Shown: positions 46,325 to 58,690 of the stretch, one piece after another | Numbering within the stretch: the first letter of the stretch is position 1 | How the letters are laid out: each line of letters starts with the position of its first letter | From: Morella rubra | Taxonomy: Eukaryota > Streptophyta > Magnoliopsida > Fagales > Myricaceae | Length of the DNA stretch: 64,000 nucleotides | Reading direction: 5' to 3' | NCBI GenBank assembly: GCA_003952965.2 | Contig: CM025855.1 | Coordinates: forward strand, 21,577,122 to 21,641,121 | The notes under the pieces: model-generated | Databases searched by the model: none | Told to the model about the DNA's origin: nothing | Seen by the model: the letters and a program-made list of their open reading frames with translations, nothing else | Made by a program: the position numbers and the translations under genes

Positions 46325-47481
46325 TGAAAGGATCCCAAGTGAAGACCATGGCCTACATGGCCACGAGTGGGAGGATAGGTTGTAAGATGCGGCCCAGTGA
46401 CACCCATGGGTGCCCCTGACATGCCCACAGCGCATGTGGCAGGAGCACATGACACGCCATAGCGCGCGCGCCGAAGCACCACAGCCATGCCATGGCATCA
46501 GCACGCACGCGCGCAAGCAAGGCGCACCAGCACCCCTGACAAGCCATGACAGCCCAGCAATGCCCATGCCTGGCATGCCAGCTAGCCAGCTGCAGACATG
46601 CCATGGCAAGCTCATGGCCAGCACCGAGACTTGCCTTGACATAGTGCCACAGCAAGACTTGGCCACCAGCCAAGCCAACCAGCAGTAGATGATCAAGAGT
46701 GGCTACCCACAGCAGCCACCACCGGCGGCGGAGCACCACCACCCTTAGCGGTGACGGGCGGGATGTGACGAGCATGGCCTGGGGAGTCGGAGGAGCATCA
46801 CCACCCATGGAGGAGCATGGAGGCGGCGCCACCGTGTAGGGTGGCGGACGGTGGCGAGATCAAGCCTTTTTTGGAGGTATCTTCAGAGATTGATTTCCTT
46901 GTGGTGAGTGATTGAATAAATCATATCTTCTAGATTTAGGATATTTCTCTTAACTCTAGAAGATTAGTTTTTCTTTTGAGTTGAGTTGTTTTAGGCATGT
47001 ATCGTCAAATCTCCTTGATTCTAGGAATTGTTTCCTTAGAATCTTGAAAATTTGATTTAGATTTGATTTGATTGGTTGGTAGGATTTTGTAAGCTCCTGA
47101 GGATGCCTATATAAGCACCCCTCAGGAGCATTAGTATCATTCATTCAGAGAGTTGTGTTTGTAAGCTTAGAGAGCTTGTGAGTGTTGGCCAGGCATAGGC
47201 ACGTTTATGCCAGTAGACTTGGGGCTAATAACCTCTTAAGTTTGGGCGTGCTTGGGCTAATAACCCTAGTACGAGTGTTCTTGTGGTTCGAAGGACTAAT
47301 AATCCTTAGACCACGTTCTTCGTAATAACAGTGAGGTATTCTTCATTTCTTGTGTGTTAGATCCTATTTACCACGCTCGTGTGTTACTTGAAATGGTTTG
47401 GGAGGATCGATTGTGGTGTTGGAGCGGATCGCATGGAGGAGTTGGTGATTGTTTTAAAGTCCTTGATCGGGGATCCTAACA
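46325..47481 (+). repeat. 3' LTR of the chromovirus
   Basis: Same ends and length as the 5' LTR. The TATA box is at 47108-47115 within the conserved inverted repeat (47093-47102 and 47120-47129). It is followed by CCATC, the second copy of the target duplication, and by the resumed host-element ORF. Confidence 0.93.
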
Positions 47482-48005
47482 CCATCACTATATACGGGGT
47501 GACCTTTTAGTTTTCACCAGACATCCTAGTGGCATTTATGGGCTGCAGAGGCCGATTGGAGTATACCCTATAGTGGAGATGGCAAACAAGTCAGATGCGG
47601 AAGACATCTTCCGTACTTTCATGAGCTAGAACATGGTGCTGGTTGGAGCCTTCGTCAGGCAAAAGTTAATGCTGCCCTTTTGGCGTATTTTGCACCTCAT
47701 CTTAGCCTACGACATTGAGTTGAAGGCTCACACGATAGAGTACCCTATTATGAAAGGCAAACTGATGCTGGCTGTGGCTAGAGGATGTGTTGTAGATCTT
47801 CCCCTATATATCTTCCTAAGTCTTTGGTCTAAGGCGAAGATCACTTCTTCAACTACGTTGGTGTACAGTCTACTCTTGACACAGTTCCTCCATAGTGTGG
47901 GCTACATGGATAGTCCGGACAAGGAAAGGAAGGTTCCTATCAGTCCCATCTGTTGGACAACTTTGAGTCATTCCGAGGTGCAGCTTAGGCAGTAACAGCG
48001 GGCTC

Positions 48006-48552
48006 TGTCACGCCCCAAACCTCCAAGGCTAGAAGGTGACTTACTAACCATAAACAATAAGACTTTTGATTTAACAACATATCTAAAAAAATGTGGAATA
48101 AACTTTATTAAAAAAAATTCAATAAATCTCTCTTAATAGAAACTTAAAAACTCTTTCAGAATGCAAAGACAAATCTAAATATGATTAGACTCAAACTAGA
48201 GCCAGACATTTATTCTATTAATTTCTCAGCTACCTGCCCACGTGCCATCTAATCCTGGCTATTGACACGCTCCTGATCAACATCTGAAAATAAAGAAAAC
48301 AATAGCGGGTGAGTTCGACAACTCAGTAAGCAAGATCATTATGCTAGTGTGTATCCCATGAGCCACACTGTAACAGTAAGAGACAAAATATTTAAAATCT
48401 TTCTAAATTGTTGAAAGCTGTTTTTGACAATTTCAAAAAACGCATTTTTATCAATAAAACAATTTTATCAATATAACATAATACTATAGAAAATAAATAA
48501 AACAATTTTATCTATATAACATAATATTATTAAAAAATAACAAATCTCAATA
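48006..48552 (-). mobile_element. 3' fragment of a Del/Tekay-like LTR
   Basis: On the minus strand it ends GGAGGTTTGGGGCGTGACA, like the LTR at 34544-38227. It also keeps the palindromic GTGAGTTCGACAACTCAGT (48309-48327). Only about 550 bp remain, and the far border lacks a matching duplication, so it is truncated. It lies within the transposon-protein ORF. Confidence 0.6.
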
Positions 48553-49099
48553 GCGACCTGCTTGGGCCAATGCTTGGATGGTGGACCTGAAGGGGATGGT
48601 TGAGACTGCTATTTCGCTGATGCATCAGTTGTGCATCGGCTTGAAGACCCGTGTCTCCTCTATAGAGACTCAGATGACGGGATTGCAGCCATTCCTCAGT
48701 ACCACTTCGGGTACCTTGCGTGTGATCAGACCGAGAAGATGAGTGAGTCCACTGGAGAGGGATTCAGTCAGCCCAGTCTAGAGCATGATTATGAGTTTCT
48801 TTTAATTTTTCACTCACGTTATTATTTTTGGACAATTATTATCATATTTTATTTTTGTTTTGGATTTTTAATTTGGGTTTGTATTTTGGATATTTACGTT
48901 GATTTTGTTTTATGATAGTTATTATTTATCTTCTTTTATTATGGTTTAATATTTACCTTTGACAGTTTGGATATGTTAATACTTCAAATGTAATGTCATG
49001 ATCTATTACTTAGATTGTTATTAACTATAACACTTAGAATCTTATGTTAAAATTTAAGACGAAATACATAAATCTCTAATATATATAAGTAATTTATTT

Positions 49100-51120
49100 T
49101 ATTTATCTAGGTAGCGTTCGGATGTAATTTAACCGTTCAGATCTTTTTTTTGTTGAATAAATGACGTCGTTTATTTATCAAAACCGTTTCCTGTGTTCTA
49201 AATGAGGTGTCTGGACGTTCATTTTCTAATATGACGTCCTGGGGTTGATGTAAAACGGTGTCGTTGGCATGTTCAAATAATTTATTGAATTTAATTCGAG
49301 ATGTGTTCGGACGCCATCGAAATTTTGGATAACTGTCCAGACGGCCACGAAATGCTAGGCGATAAATTTTCATGCCAAATGTTTCAAGCAAACCATCGGG
49401 ACGTAACATCTTACCGTCTAGACATAGTTTCGAGGAGTTAAAAGGTTGAAACCCAGAAACTGTATGTTCATTTCGCGACTCTCCCAAAAACTGATAAAAA
49501 CCCTCTCCAATTCGTCTTATCTAGGATTTCTTCTTGAAGGGTCATTTGAATAATTGAGGTGGAGGGTCAAGCATAGATTGCTTAAACTTTGGGTGGATTG
49601 GAGCAAATATTTGGGATTTGGAAACTTTGAGAGGTACGGTATTTTACAGTTTTTGTGAATTTTGAGTAAAAATACATTGTTTTGCTTGATTGTTGATTGT
49701 TTAATGCTTTTGGTAGCTTAGATTGGGGTGAAAATGGTGATGTAAAACATCTATTTTTGTGATTAAAGTGGTCGGTGGGTGTCTGATTGTTGAAGGTTCT
49801 GTTCTTCGACACACACAGTCCGAACGTTTACTGTTGACGTGTGAACGGTTTTTTGGCAATTGTTACTGTTCGGACGTCCTGCATAGCGTGCGGACGTTTC
49901 TTCACGAAACAACATCTTTTCGTTCATTGTAGTGTGGAAGGCTTTTAATCCATTCGAATTGTATTCTGTGTAGTTTATTTAATATTTGTTTTTGTTAATT
50001 CCAGAATTGTTCAAGTTATAGACAGTTTGAGATTAGACTATCCGTAATGTACATAAATGTTGATCTGGTCATTGATCGGTTTTTGTTGATATTTGAATGG
50101 TTTTTTGTTAGGTTGGCCATGGATTGCTTTGAGAAAAGTATTACCAATGCTGGGGCACAGGCTGAGCGACCTGCTTGGGTAGAGGAGCTAGTAGTGGAGC
50201 TGAATGCTATACGAGTGGAAGTGGTTGCTGTGAGAGATCATGTGTCACAATTGTACCAGTCTCTCCATACTATTCCGATACAGATCTGGACACTCATCAA
50301 ACGGATGGATATTATGGAGGAACAATTGGAGCACGTTCGCGAAGCTGTCGGACAAGATGTTGATGAGCCAATTCGTCGTCGTGATTCAGACTAGTCTTTG
50401 CTTTATATTTTTTGTTATTATTTACTTATAGTTTGTTAATCTCCTGCTTGTACTAGACTTTATAATTATATTTCTCGTTTGGTATTTCTACGAATAGTTA
50501 TTTTATTTTATGTATTTGATTTTGATTATGTATTTTTTTTTTACTATTATGTCGGTTAGATATAATTTGTTGACCATTATTAATTTTATCTTATATTAAT
50601 ATAGTATTTAAATATTAAATACATAATTAAATAAATTAAATTTTAGTATTGTCTATTATAATTAAGATCAGTTCGGACGCATTAATAATGTCCGGACGTC
50701 CGCTTATATGTTACACGTCTGCACATGTTACCATTGCAAACGTCTGAACTCAAATCAACTGTCGTCACATCCTTATTTTAGCATCGTCCGCGTGTTCTGT
50801 CCTCGTTCGCATAGTATATTCGTGGCAATTTCTTTTTCATAGTATAAAAAGAATAAGTGTGTGCACATTTTTTGTTATCGTGCGGATGATGAATCTACTT
50901 ACAAAATTATATTTTGACACAGAAATTCGCTCCGTGCAAACAGGTAAGAGACTTTTGCACAGTTTTCCTTGACGAAATTGATTTTGTTAGGTAATACATT
51001 AACGTTCGCACGGTACATGCGAACAGAATTAAAAAAAGGAATCCGTGACGTTTTTATATTTGTCACACGAAATGAAAACGTCAGAACCTTATATGTTGGC
51101 ATCTGGACGCTATTTCCTGA
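49100..51120. repeat. Right subterminal array of GTYCGGACG-like motifs
   Basis: Copies include GCGTTCGGATG (49111), TCTGGACG (49209), GTTCGGACGCC (49306), GTCCAGACGG (49336), GTCCGAACG (49819), GTTCGGACGTCC (49868), GTGCGGACG (49887), GTTCGGACGC (50670) and GTCCGGACGTCCGC (50690), with weaker forms to 51110. They mirror the array at 38330-39790. Confidence 0.6.
50119..50394 (+). CDS. Short helical/coiled-coil ORF of unknown function
   Basis: The frame opens at 50047. The second Met (50119, AMDCFEKSITN) is a likelier start, because the sequence before it reads like an intron end (TTTTTTGTTAG). The protein has WVEELVVELNAIRVEVVAV and MDIMEEQLEHVREAVGQDV, long amphipathic helices that should form a coiled coil. 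The segment RPAWVEEL resembles the RPAWANAW sequence at 48553, so it may be a duplicated or spliced tail of the transposon-protein ORF. No catalytic motif is visible. Confidence 0.35.
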   Translation: MDCFEKSITNAGAQAERPAWVEELVVELNAIRVEVVAVRDHVSQLYQSLHTIPIQIWTLIKRMDIMEEQLEHVREAVGQDVDEPIRRRDSD

Positions 51121-51303
51121 GGAACCTCACAAATTGTCACCCAAAAACAAGGGTGATAGGCTTCTCCTATCAAATCTGCTGTCAAACTTCTTTTGAGACT
51201 AATAACTTTTGCTGACAAAATTTTGACATTAGGTGACAAAAACGTTTGACACCCAAAACCCATTTTATTATAGTGTGGGTTGATATTTGGACTCACAATT
51301 AGT

Positions 51304-53734
51304 TAAGGGTTTTGTAAAAATATCAGCTAGTTGATGCTCAGTACTAATGAAATTAAGTGAGATGTCATTTTTTTTGGATATGATCTCTTAGAAAATGATG
51401 TCTCACTTCAATGTGTTTAGTCCTTGAGTGTTGGATGAGATTCTTGGACAAATTGATAGCACTAGTGTTGTCACATTTGATGGGTATACTATCAAACTCC
51501 TGTCCAAAATCTTTGAGAGTTTGTTTCATCCACAACACATGAGCATAACAACTACCAACCACTATGTATTTTGCTTCAGTTGTTGATAATGCAACCGAGT
51601 TTTGTTTCTTGTGACTCCAAGAACCTAAAGATGAACTTAGGAAATGACAAGTATCACTAGTACTTTTTCTTTTGACTTTGTACTCGGCAAAGTTGGCATC
51701 GGAATAGCTTACTAGGTTCATGTGAGTGTCTCTAGGATGCCAAAGCCTTAGGTTAATAGTACCCAATAGATATCTAAAAATTATTTTTACGGCACGAAGA
51801 TAAGATTCTTTAGGATATGCTTGAAATCTTGCACATAAGCACACACTAAACATAATGTCGAGCCTACTAGCTGTTAAATAGATGAGAGCTCCAATCATAC
51901 CTCTATATTTGGTGATGTCTACCTTTTTCATTCGCATAAAGCTTTAGCGATGTGCTCATTGGCATTTCTGTCAGTTTAAAGTTCTTAATTCCAAAGTGTT
52001 TGAGTAATCTTTTGTATACTTGGCTTGGTTTATGAAGATTCCTTCTTTGCACTGCTTGATTTGTAGTCCAAGGAAGAAGTTGAGCTCACCCATCATACTC
52101 ATCTCAAACTCTTCATGCATAAATTTGAAAATTCTTGACAAAGAGAGTCATTAGTAGCACCGAATATGATACCATCCACATAAATTTGCACAATTATGAT
52201 ATCATTATTTTTGGTTTTGGTAAAAAGTGTTGTGTCAACTTTACCCATAGAAAAACCTTTTTCAACAAGAAAAGTTTTAAGTCTATCATACCAAGCTCTA
52301 GGAGCTTGTTTTAGTCCATACAAAGCCTTTTTCAATTTGTAAACAAAATTTGGATAAGCTTCTTTTTGAAAACCTTGTGGTTGTTCTACATAGACTTCTT
52401 CCATGATAAATCCATTCAAGAAAGCATTTTTCATATCCATTTGATAAATCATAAAATCTTTATAGCAAGCAAAGGCCAAAAGCATTCTAATTGATTCCAA
52501 ACTAGCCACATGTGCATATGTTTAATCATAATCAATCACTTCTTCTTTAGTAACTAATCTAGTTTTGTTTCTAACAATAGTACCGTGCTCATCAACCTTG
52601 TTCCTAAAGACCCATTTTGTGCCAATAATGGTTTGATCCTTGGGTCTAGGGACAAGTTCCCAAACTTGATTTCTCTCAAATTGGTTTAACTCTTCTTGCA
52701 TTGTCAAAATCCAACTTTCGTCATTTTTTGCTTCAAGAAAAGTCTTAGGTTCAATTTGAGACACAAATACAAGATGATTACAAATGTTTCTAAGTGAAGC
52801 TTGAATCCTAGTTCCATGTGTAGGATCACCAATAATTAATTCTTAAGGGTGACTAGTAGCATACCTCCACTCCTTAGGGAGTTCTTGTGGGGTTATCCTT
52901 GATTTCAAGTCCTTCTATCTCCCCCTCAATATCTTCAATCTCTACACTTGCATTTTTCTCAAATAGACCGTTAGATTCATCAAAAGTAATATGCATTGAT
53001 TGTTCAACACTAAGAGTCATTTTGTTATAAACTCTATAAGCTTTGCTCGAATTAGAATATCCAAGAAAAATTCCAACATCGATTTTAGAATCAAATTTTC
53101 CAAGGTTGTCTTTGGTATTTAAAATGAAGCATTGCAACTAAAAACTTTGAAATAGTGGATGTTGGGTTTTCTATCTTTCCAAAGCTCATTTGGAGTTTTC
53201 TTCAAGGTGGGTCTCATAAATACTCTATTCAAAACATAGCAAGAGGTGTTGGTAACTTATTTTCATTCAAAATAGTTCTTGCCATCTCTTGAATAGTTCT
53301 ATTCTTTCTCTCAACACCCCATTTTGTTGAGGAGTTCTAGGTGTTAAAAATTATGCTCATAACCATTCATGCTAAAAAAAGATTCGAACTCTTATTTAAG
53401 AAATTCACCACTATGGTCACTTCTAATGGCCATAACAGTGTATCCTTTTGCATTTTGCACCCTTTTTAAAAATTTAATAAAATCATGAATGGCCTCATCT
53501 TTTAAAGTTAAAAACAAAATCCAAATGAACTTAGAGTAGTCATCCACAATTACAAATGCATAGGACTTTCACCAAGACTTTGAATTCTTGATGGACCAAA
53601 TAAATCCAAATGAAGTAATTGTAGAGGTCTACTAGTTGAAATGAAATTTTTGGATTTAAAAGAGGTTTTCACTTGTTTTTCCATTTGACAAGCTTTACAA
53701 ACTTGGTCTTTTTCAAAATTCAACTTAGGTAGCC
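51304..53734 (-). pseudogene. Ty1/copia pol relic (integrase, RT, RNase H)
   Basis: From high to low coordinates the frames read as follows. CKACQMEKQVKTSFKSKN, LHLDLFGPSRIQSLG and RSDHSGEF represent the integrase core (53340-53720). RVYNKMTLSVEQSMHITFDE lies at 52950-53060. Then come ELVPRPKDQTIIGTKWVF (52600-52670), MDMKNAFLNGFIMEEVYVEQ (52380-52450) and QIYVDGIIFGAT (52150-52200), the YVDD-type RT site. The RNase H region has GMIGALIYLTASRLDIMFSV (51840-51910), LSTTEAKYI, RTKHIEVRHHFLRDHI (51380-51440) and QLADIFTKPL (51310-51345). Several frameshifts separate the pieces. It ends abruptly at 51304 against a copia LTR-like terminus and at 53735 against unrelated sequence. Confidence 0.9.
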
Positions 53735-54189
53735 CAGCCTGTGACCCTGAAGCCCCTTATAGGGTACGGGCTAGACCCTAATGGGTCTGCCCGTGACCCA
53801 TAGGGCTTGGAGTGGGTTGGACTCGATGGAAACCAGACTTGCTTTGGGTCATGGATTGGGTACAACTCGGTCCACACCTAGTTGACTGGATCGGTTTGAC
53901 CAATCCAACCCAGTTTGATCGGTTGACCCAAAAAAATCACTAAAAATAGATTTTTTTTTTTTTGTACAGATTTAATATAAGTGTTAACTAACACATCACA
54001 TCGTAAAATTGTATACTAATTTTGTAAATGTTATTACCAATTTTTTGCTAAGACGAAGGAACGTCCTCGAGCCAGCAGTGTGATGCACTTTCAATTTTTT
54101 TCGATTTATTGTTTTGATAAGACTTTGTTCCTGCATAAAGTGTGAACCATTACAGTAAAGATATATGTTAAAGCTTTGATTATATTTAA
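53735..54189. other. Spacer with ACCC/GGGT-rich segment
   Basis: The first ~200 bases are GC-richer, with many GGGT, ACCC and GGGCTAGACCC words in both orientations, similar to low-complexity parts of some plant repeats. The rest is AT-rich. Nothing coding was recognised. Confidence 0.35.
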
Positions 54190-54693
54190 CACCTTTGCAT
54201 AAGCTAAAATGTCCACATTTTTGTTGTAGGTGTTTAAAGATGGATTAGAGTGGAAATGACATCGTCAAAGAGTACACAAATCGATCCAGTGGTGTTGGTG
54301 TGGACACACTGGAAGAGAGGTGTCTACCCATGCCACATACACCTAAGTGATGTTTTGATGATGTCGACACATGGGGAGAAAGTGTCGACACTTTACATAT
54401 ACACCCGAGAGCATAATTATAGTGAAGGCCGATGGTGTTGATCCTTTCTCATTAGGTGTTGACACATGCTGCAATTTTGCAGAAAATACTGCAATGCAGC
54501 CAGCTCATCCTTTTCATTTAAAAAATCTATTGCACCTTTACAACAAGGTTAATAAAGCATATTGGGGACCACATAAATCTAGGAGACTGTAAATATAAAA
54601 AAGATGGAGAGAGAAAAAATGCATCAACATTTACATCTATAACTTTTCCAAGAAGGACAATTCACCCCCTCTTTAGTTGTCACCTAGACTCAC
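54190..54693 (+). mobile_element. Copia-type LTR fragment with TGTCGACAC words
   Basis: It ends CAATTCACCCCCTCTTTAG..GTCACCTAGACTCACA, parallel to the 3' end of the LTR at 26149-27469. It contains GTCGACACATGG and GTGTCGACAC. Its first ~100 bases (TTAACACCTTTGCATAAGC..) match 61545-61620, so a related fragment lies on the far side of the CACTA element. Confidence 0.5.
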
Positions 54694-54739
54694 AATATCA
54701 ATATTCGAACTAAAAAAAAGCGCTACATACTTCCATTAT

Positions 54740-56785
54740 AAGCAGTCTAAGTATTTTACCTTGAACTTAGGAGTCGGGAACATATCACATAGTTCCCGCC
54801 AATTTTCTTCTGATGTTCAAAGAATAAGAGTGTAACAATGCTTCCTCCTTGGTATTATACTTCATATAATGTGCATGTAACCTACCATTATGACGTCGAT
54901 ATGCACTACTCATTAGCCCATTGACGGTTCTTCAATCCTCCCCTCGACTCATATTAAGATCAAAGTCCTCCTGCACTTAGACCACCACAATCATAGATTT
55001 TTTAATATCAATTTACATATTGCGGAATGTAAGTAAATGTAATGCAGATAAAAATTACCAATACACGCCTCGTAATGTGGTCTTTGACATCATGTAGTAT
55101 ATTGACCAATGTTTTGTAGCAAATGGAGCGTGTGACCTCAACTTACTCCCACCTTTGTTGCAAGCCACGCTGCCTCTCATGAACCTTTTCTAAATTATTG
55201 CATCGAGACAAACCACGTTGTCGAGAAACTTCAAGTGTCGCTAGACGACAAAGATCAATGTACTTGATTATCTATTTGAGTAGTTAAAAGAGATGAATTC
55301 GACATTTACATTTTTTTACTTATAAATCAACATACTCATGTTGTCCACTAATTGCTGCTTCCACAGTTTCGGGTGAACTGTCGTTAGTCGGGAATGGCAG
55401 TAGCATGCTCGATGGAGTACAATGTGCCGATCCAGCAGACCGAAGTCACCTCCCCCAAGGCATAATTAGTCTCTGCATAGATCAACCAAAAAAGCTAAAA
55501 TAGGTATGTATTAAAAAGCAAACCTTACAAAAATCTGAAGCTTCAGATATTCTCGGCAATTCACATGTATTTTAAAACTATTCATCAATTGTTCAAAATC
55601 GCTATCAGTGACCCACTACTCTTCTTCATCTGTGTTGTTTTCATCAGACCCTTCTTCATCGATCGAGTCATGGTTGCTTATAAATTCAGCATCACTATTG
55701 GGACTTTCACATGATTCTTTTACGAGCGAAGCATCAACCTCTTTGGGCTATATATCTTGCCGGTTTAAAGAAACCAAGTCATGATCATTTAGGTCAATGA
55801 ACAAAGTGAAGTTGGGCTCACTCTCTTGTAACGGCTCAACATTCACCCTTTCTCCATCGTAACTCTCCCCATCATCGTTTCAGGGATGTCATAAACATTC
55901 TTGCGAGATATCTTTTGCACGACACGCTAATTATCACCTAATTTGGGATTGTTGAGATAAAATACTTGATTTGCTTGACAAGCTAGAGTGAATGGATCTT
56001 CTTCATACCATGTTCTGCTTTTATTGACGCTTGTATAGTGTTCATCTACCCATATGCCATTTCTACCATTTCTGGTATCCCACCAAGTACACTTGAAGAC
56101 ATAAGTCACATTCTCACCCAAGTATTTCTAGCCTATTACATCATTTATGACTTCGTAGAAGTCGTGCAGCTCGTTGTTGTAATCCCCCTAAACAACCACC
56201 CCACAATTTTGAGTTCTACGAGACTTTTCAAGACCAACTGCGTGGTACTGAACTCCCTTTACCATGCACTTTGAATACCGACAACCAGACATAGATGGAC
56301 CACATGCCAAGGTGTATAACTCGTGTGACAAGCTCGAGGAATTTTCATTGCGCATCATATGAATCACAACAGATGAGAAATTAATTTAAAGTCTATATTA
56401 GTCACACCATTTAATGCATAGAAGTACAAATCATAACTAATTTTGGACTAATAAAAATATTATTATTATATTGCAAAGTTGTACCCACTCTTCAAACTAT
56501 TTAGGAAATTGTTCTTCGTGCCTACGCTCAACATCTCCAGATCTCTCCATACGGACCAAGTTCAAATGCTCACTGCATGAGTAACAAATTCATAATGCGA
56601 TTAGTATCCCATATATAGTTTAATGGATAACTAGCATGCATAGTTTATACCAATATTATTGCGTGCACTCACTCATTGAAAGTCTTCACTTCGCTGTAAT
56701 TGTTCAGGACTAACCACTTTGCTTTTTGGTACTCATGTGCGTCGAGATCGTATCCTTCCACTGCGCCCAATGGGCAAACACAATT
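54740..56785 (-). pseudogene. CACTA/En-Spm transposase, C-terminal part
   Basis: Minus-strand reading from 56785: PLGAVEGYDLDAHEYQKAKW, LVLNNYSEVKT, NENSSSLSHELYTLACGPS, GVQYHAVGLEKSRRTQNCGV, DYNNELHDFYEVI, then VTYVFKCTWWDTRNGRNGIW, VDEHYTSVNKSRTWYEEDPF and QANQVFYLNNPKLGDN (55927-56121). This is the DUF4216-type region that follows the catalytic part in plant TNP2-like proteins. Sequence at 55040-55300 (NNLEKVHERQRGLQQRW) may be part of the C-terminal transposase_24-like segment. Stops and frameshifts are frequent. It continues the N-terminal part at 59779-61440. Confidence 0.75.
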
Positions 56786-57119
56786 CACTACTATAATTTT
56801 CACTTTTAGTGATGAAACTCTAGGTGACAAAACAAATTTCGTCACTAAAAGTGAACTTTTTGTGACAAATTTTTATTTTCGTCACTAAAAGTCATTTTTT
56901 AGTGATGAAAACCGATTTTGTCACAAATTTCATCGCATAAGTCTTTATTTGTTACGAAATTTGAATTTCGTCACCGAAAATAAGTTTATTGTGACGAAAG
57001 TTTCGTCACTAAAAAATAAAAAATCTTTAAAAAAATTTAGTGATGAAAATAGTCGTCACCAAAAGCAAAATGATTTTGTGACGAAATGTTTCGTCACTAA
57101 TACCGTACAATCGTCTCAA

Positions 57120-58690
57120 TAGGCGTTCCATCGTCCCTGAAAATCCCCTGGCAGTCGAGGGGTTTTTTTTTCACAAGCCTCTCTACCTCTTGTCTTCCCT
57201 CTCTCCATTCTTCCTGTGCCAAACATCGCCACCAGCAGCACCCTCTCCCTCTCCGAATACTCTGCCGCCGGCTGCCATACCACCAGCAGACTCAGTCTCC
57301 CTCAAACTCTCTCTTCTATTTCTCTCTCTCGTTCAGTCTCTCTTTTCCCGATTCCCTTTACTCTCTCTCGCGCCCTCCCCTTCCCGTCCGTGAAATTTTC
57401 TAGCCTCTCTTTGTGCTTTTGTCAGGTATGTTCTGTTTTTCTCTCTCTATAATTGAGACAATGAGCTAGCTATCTTTGCTTTACGGTTTGTTGATTCAAT
57501 ATCTTAGGGTTTCGGTAATGGTACGATTTGGGGGTTTCGATTTCCCTTTAGGTAGAAAATCGTGGCTCAGTGTTTGTAGAGGCACTTGAATCATAATTTG
57601 TTGTCTGCAGGAACATCTTATTCGAACTGGCGGTGGTCCTGTGTTTGTTGTCTTTGAAGAAATGGTTATCTTTGGTTGCTGAATATTGTTGTTACTATCC
57701 TAGACCCAGCGGGCACACTAGGTGTTTGTGAAAATGTTTGGTTGCTTTACATGTGCAAGCTCTATAATTCAACAGTGGGTATGGCAAAAAATTGAGACGA
57801 TATTTCCGAGCCAACACATGACAGTGACGAATCATATGACATTTCCTTGAAAAGGTATGCCGACTTTATTTTCAAAGTCCTGTTTGCACTCTTTGTTTTG
57901 TGCCAGTTATCTATTTCTATACCTACTTCTTAGTCAGTTTTCTCCCACCGTAGGTTTGAGGTCACTTTACACCCTTGTTTCTGAGGGCTTGTCAGATTTG
58001 GAGCATTTACAGGTATGAGTTTACTTGCCTTCATGAGGTGCTTCTCTTGGTTCTTTTTCTTTCTGTCATTATGTTATCATTTCTATTGCAGATGTGGCTT
58101 AAGAAAGATGATCTGCACATACATATGTTTTTGGTTGTTTATTTCTCTTCTTCTTTTTTACTTGGGTTACCTATTAGAACTTGAAACTAATTTGTAGTGT
58201 TGCAGCATTAATCACTATGTAAATCTGAATGCATAGGCCCACCACATGAAAATCTATAACTTGAGATGTTTTAAGATCTGAAAATTACATCTGAATCTTG
58301 TTTTGCAGAGGAAGCTGATATTGCAATATGCCCACAAGTATAGGTTGGGGCTTTGGAAGCCTTGAGCAAAGCTTGTAAAATCTTAATTACTTTTAGATTA
58401 CCTCCATGCCATAATCATGTAAATTTTTTTTTTTTTTCTGTCAGAGTAATAGGCCTTGGTATGGATTTGGATTCAACCTTCCTTTACTAAGCTTGTTAAT
58501 TAGTTGGAGGTCTCTCTGATGTATTCCATTAAGTTACTGGATCTTTCATGCATGAGATGTGTAAGAGAAATTCTTTGGAAAATGATTCTTCACTTTTCAT
58601 GACTTACTGTAAGGTACATGGTATTGAGTAGTCTTTTACTCTCCGATGCATTCCATTAAGTTACTGGATCTTTCATGAACGAGAATGCAA
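57120..58690 (+). other. Non-transposon cargo of the CACTA-type element, leader/intron-like
   Basis: The start is a CT-rich segment (57180-57430) resembling a plant 5' UTR, ending near CAGGTATGTTCTG (57423), a donor-like site. AT-rich sequence with possible short exons follows (for example near 57600 and 58090). A local duplication sharing TTCCATTAAGTTACTGGATC (58508-58560 and 58637-58689) lies at the end. I cannot assign proteins to these parts. Confidence 0.4.

Larger units (their letters stand above)
40114..47481 (+). mobile_element. Complete Ty3/gypsy chromovirus (Reina-like), 7368 bp, CCATC duplication
   Basis: LTRs at 40114-41270 and 46325-47481 (1157 bp each) start TGAAAGGATCC and end GATCCTAACA. 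CCATC flanks the element at 40109-40113 and 47482-47486. The order gag, CCHC knuckle, protease, reverse transcriptase, RNase H, integrase and chromodomain-like tail identifies a chromovirus. Reina-like is inferred from element size and the chromodomain position. By-eye comparison of the LTRs shows roughly 60-65 differences (5-6%), mostly transitions, so it is not a recent insertion. It cannot move by itself because pol is frameshifted and integrase is deleted. Confidence 0.93.
39789..48790 (+). pseudogene. 'Plant transposon protein'-like ORF, interrupted by two insertions
   Basis: The host-element ORF begins MSKRHRLSSSSFVETS at 39789 and has early stops. It continues to 40113, resumes at 47482 after the chromovirus, and again at about 48553 after an LTR fragment. 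The best-preserved part (47633-47995) includes YPIMKGKLMLAVARGCVVDL, PLYIFLSLWSKAKIT, LVYSLLLTQFLHSVGY and PICWTTLSHSEVQLR. This resembles the C-terminal half of the putative plant transposon protein family seen at 32640-33546. The last piece (48553-48720) is helical (LKGMVETAISLMHQL). The family's function is unknown. Confidence 0.5.
38240..51281 (+). mobile_element. Large CACTA-like DNA transposon, split by a chromovirus and an LTR fragment
   Basis: The right end, on the minus strand, reads CACTATAATAAAATGGG, then GGGTGTCAAACGTTTTTGTCACC..ATGTCAAAAT. The left end (from about 38247) reads GGGTGTTAAAACAATTTTTG TCACC..ATGTCAAAAT, a matching inverted repeat whose outermost ~20 bases are lost. 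Both flanks are filled with a degenerate GTYCGGACG motif (38330-39790 and 49100-51120), which is absent from the chromovirus between them. Subterminal repeats of this kind are characteristic of CACTA elements. Removing 40114-47481 and 48006-48552 leaves about 5.1 kb with a broken ORF (39789-48790) and a coiled-coil ORF (50119-50394). No TNP2-type transposase was found inside, so it would be non-autonomous. Confidence 0.5.
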
